From NCBI RefSeq assembly GCF_020921035.1, contig NC_063160.1:14907095-14971094 (forward strand): 64,000 nt of DNA, in the 5' to 3' direction. Origin of the DNA: Rhodamnia argentea. Lineage: Eukaryota > Streptophyta > Magnoliopsida > Myrtales > Myrtaceae. Below are positions 63,781-64,000 of the stretch, in pieces (within the stretch, counting starts at the first letter, position 1; the number at the start of each line of letters is the position of its first letter). The position numbers and the translations under genes are program-made. The notes below the pieces were generated by a model. The model was not told the DNA's origin. It searched no databases and was given only the letters and a program-made list of their open reading frames with translations.

Positions 63781-64000
63781 GGAATATTGCCAAAGAAGTC
63801 CTCAATCTATTGAATTTATATTATTTCGGTCGTAAAACTTTCTATTGCGCTGATTTAGTCCTACATCTTTTAACGATTTGTCAATTCAATCCTTAATATT
63901 TTAACGATTTGCCAATTTTGATTGGAAATCCTAACGCGACGGTCCGGTCGGCGTGGGTCATTCTGCATGGCAAGGTCCACATTCAAAATTGATTGGAACG
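63781..64000. mobile_element. Left arm of a further inverted-arm element, cut by the window end
   Basis: It starts GGAATATTGCCAAAGAAGTC and continues CTATTGAATTTATATTA, then ATTTAGTCC and repeated TTTTAACGATTTGCCAATT. This is the same left-arm order as the elements at 57056 and 59689. The right arm would lie outside the window. Confidence 0.55.

Overview
The window is nuclear DNA of a woody-type dicot plant. Genes have GT-AG introns, AT-rich introns and intergenic spacers, and the products are plant-specific families: a pro-pectin methylesterase, a remorin, an ATL RING-H2 ligase, a LEA_3 protein and a plant GT65/68-like O-fucosyltransferase. The repeat style resembles Myrtaceae (Eucalyptus-like) genomes, but that placement is only an impression. 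No prokaryotic, organellar or viral coding block was seen.

Layout. 1-3640: decayed PIF/Harbinger DNA transposon and Harbinger-type ends. 3644-4640: degenerate TTACC-rich array. 4904-8130 (-): O-fucosyltransferase, 3 exons. 9568-12737 (-): NUMOD3-motif protein, probably organellar, 7 exons with the first tentative. 12.7-18.1 kb: repeats, including a non-autonomous hAT-type element with a perfect 8-bp target duplication. 18536-19465 (+): ATL60-like RING-H2 ligase, intronless. 20707-21400 (-): two-exon gene of unknown function. 21.4-29.3 kb: gene desert with several small DNA-transposon derivatives. 29390-33263 (+): PME2-like pectin methylesterase, followed by a broken PME1-like pseudogene (33568-35278) carrying a 446-bp insertion. 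38758-44016 (+): alanine aminotransferase, 15 exons. 44822-48477 (-): remorin, 5 exons. 52610-53443 (+): three-exon gene of unknown function. 56218-56578 (-): small LEA_3 protein with an ABRE-like G-box upstream. 57-64 kb: cluster of long-inverted-arm, probably Mutator-like, non-autonomous elements.

From memory, the gene order O-FucT, NUMOD3, ATL60, PME2, PME1, AlaAT, remorin matches the duplicated Arabidopsis chromosome 1 segments around At1g53770-At1g53860 and At1g17270-At1g17290. The window therefore looks like an ordinary conserved gene block with repeat-filled spacers. The genes do not form a pathway; the two PMEs are tandem paralogues acting on wall pectin. I found no convincing new multi-gene system. 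The most distinctive observations are the family of inverted-arm elements with 9-bp target duplications, the PME1 remnant, and a duplicated start-codon segment in front of the 137-aa unknown gene.
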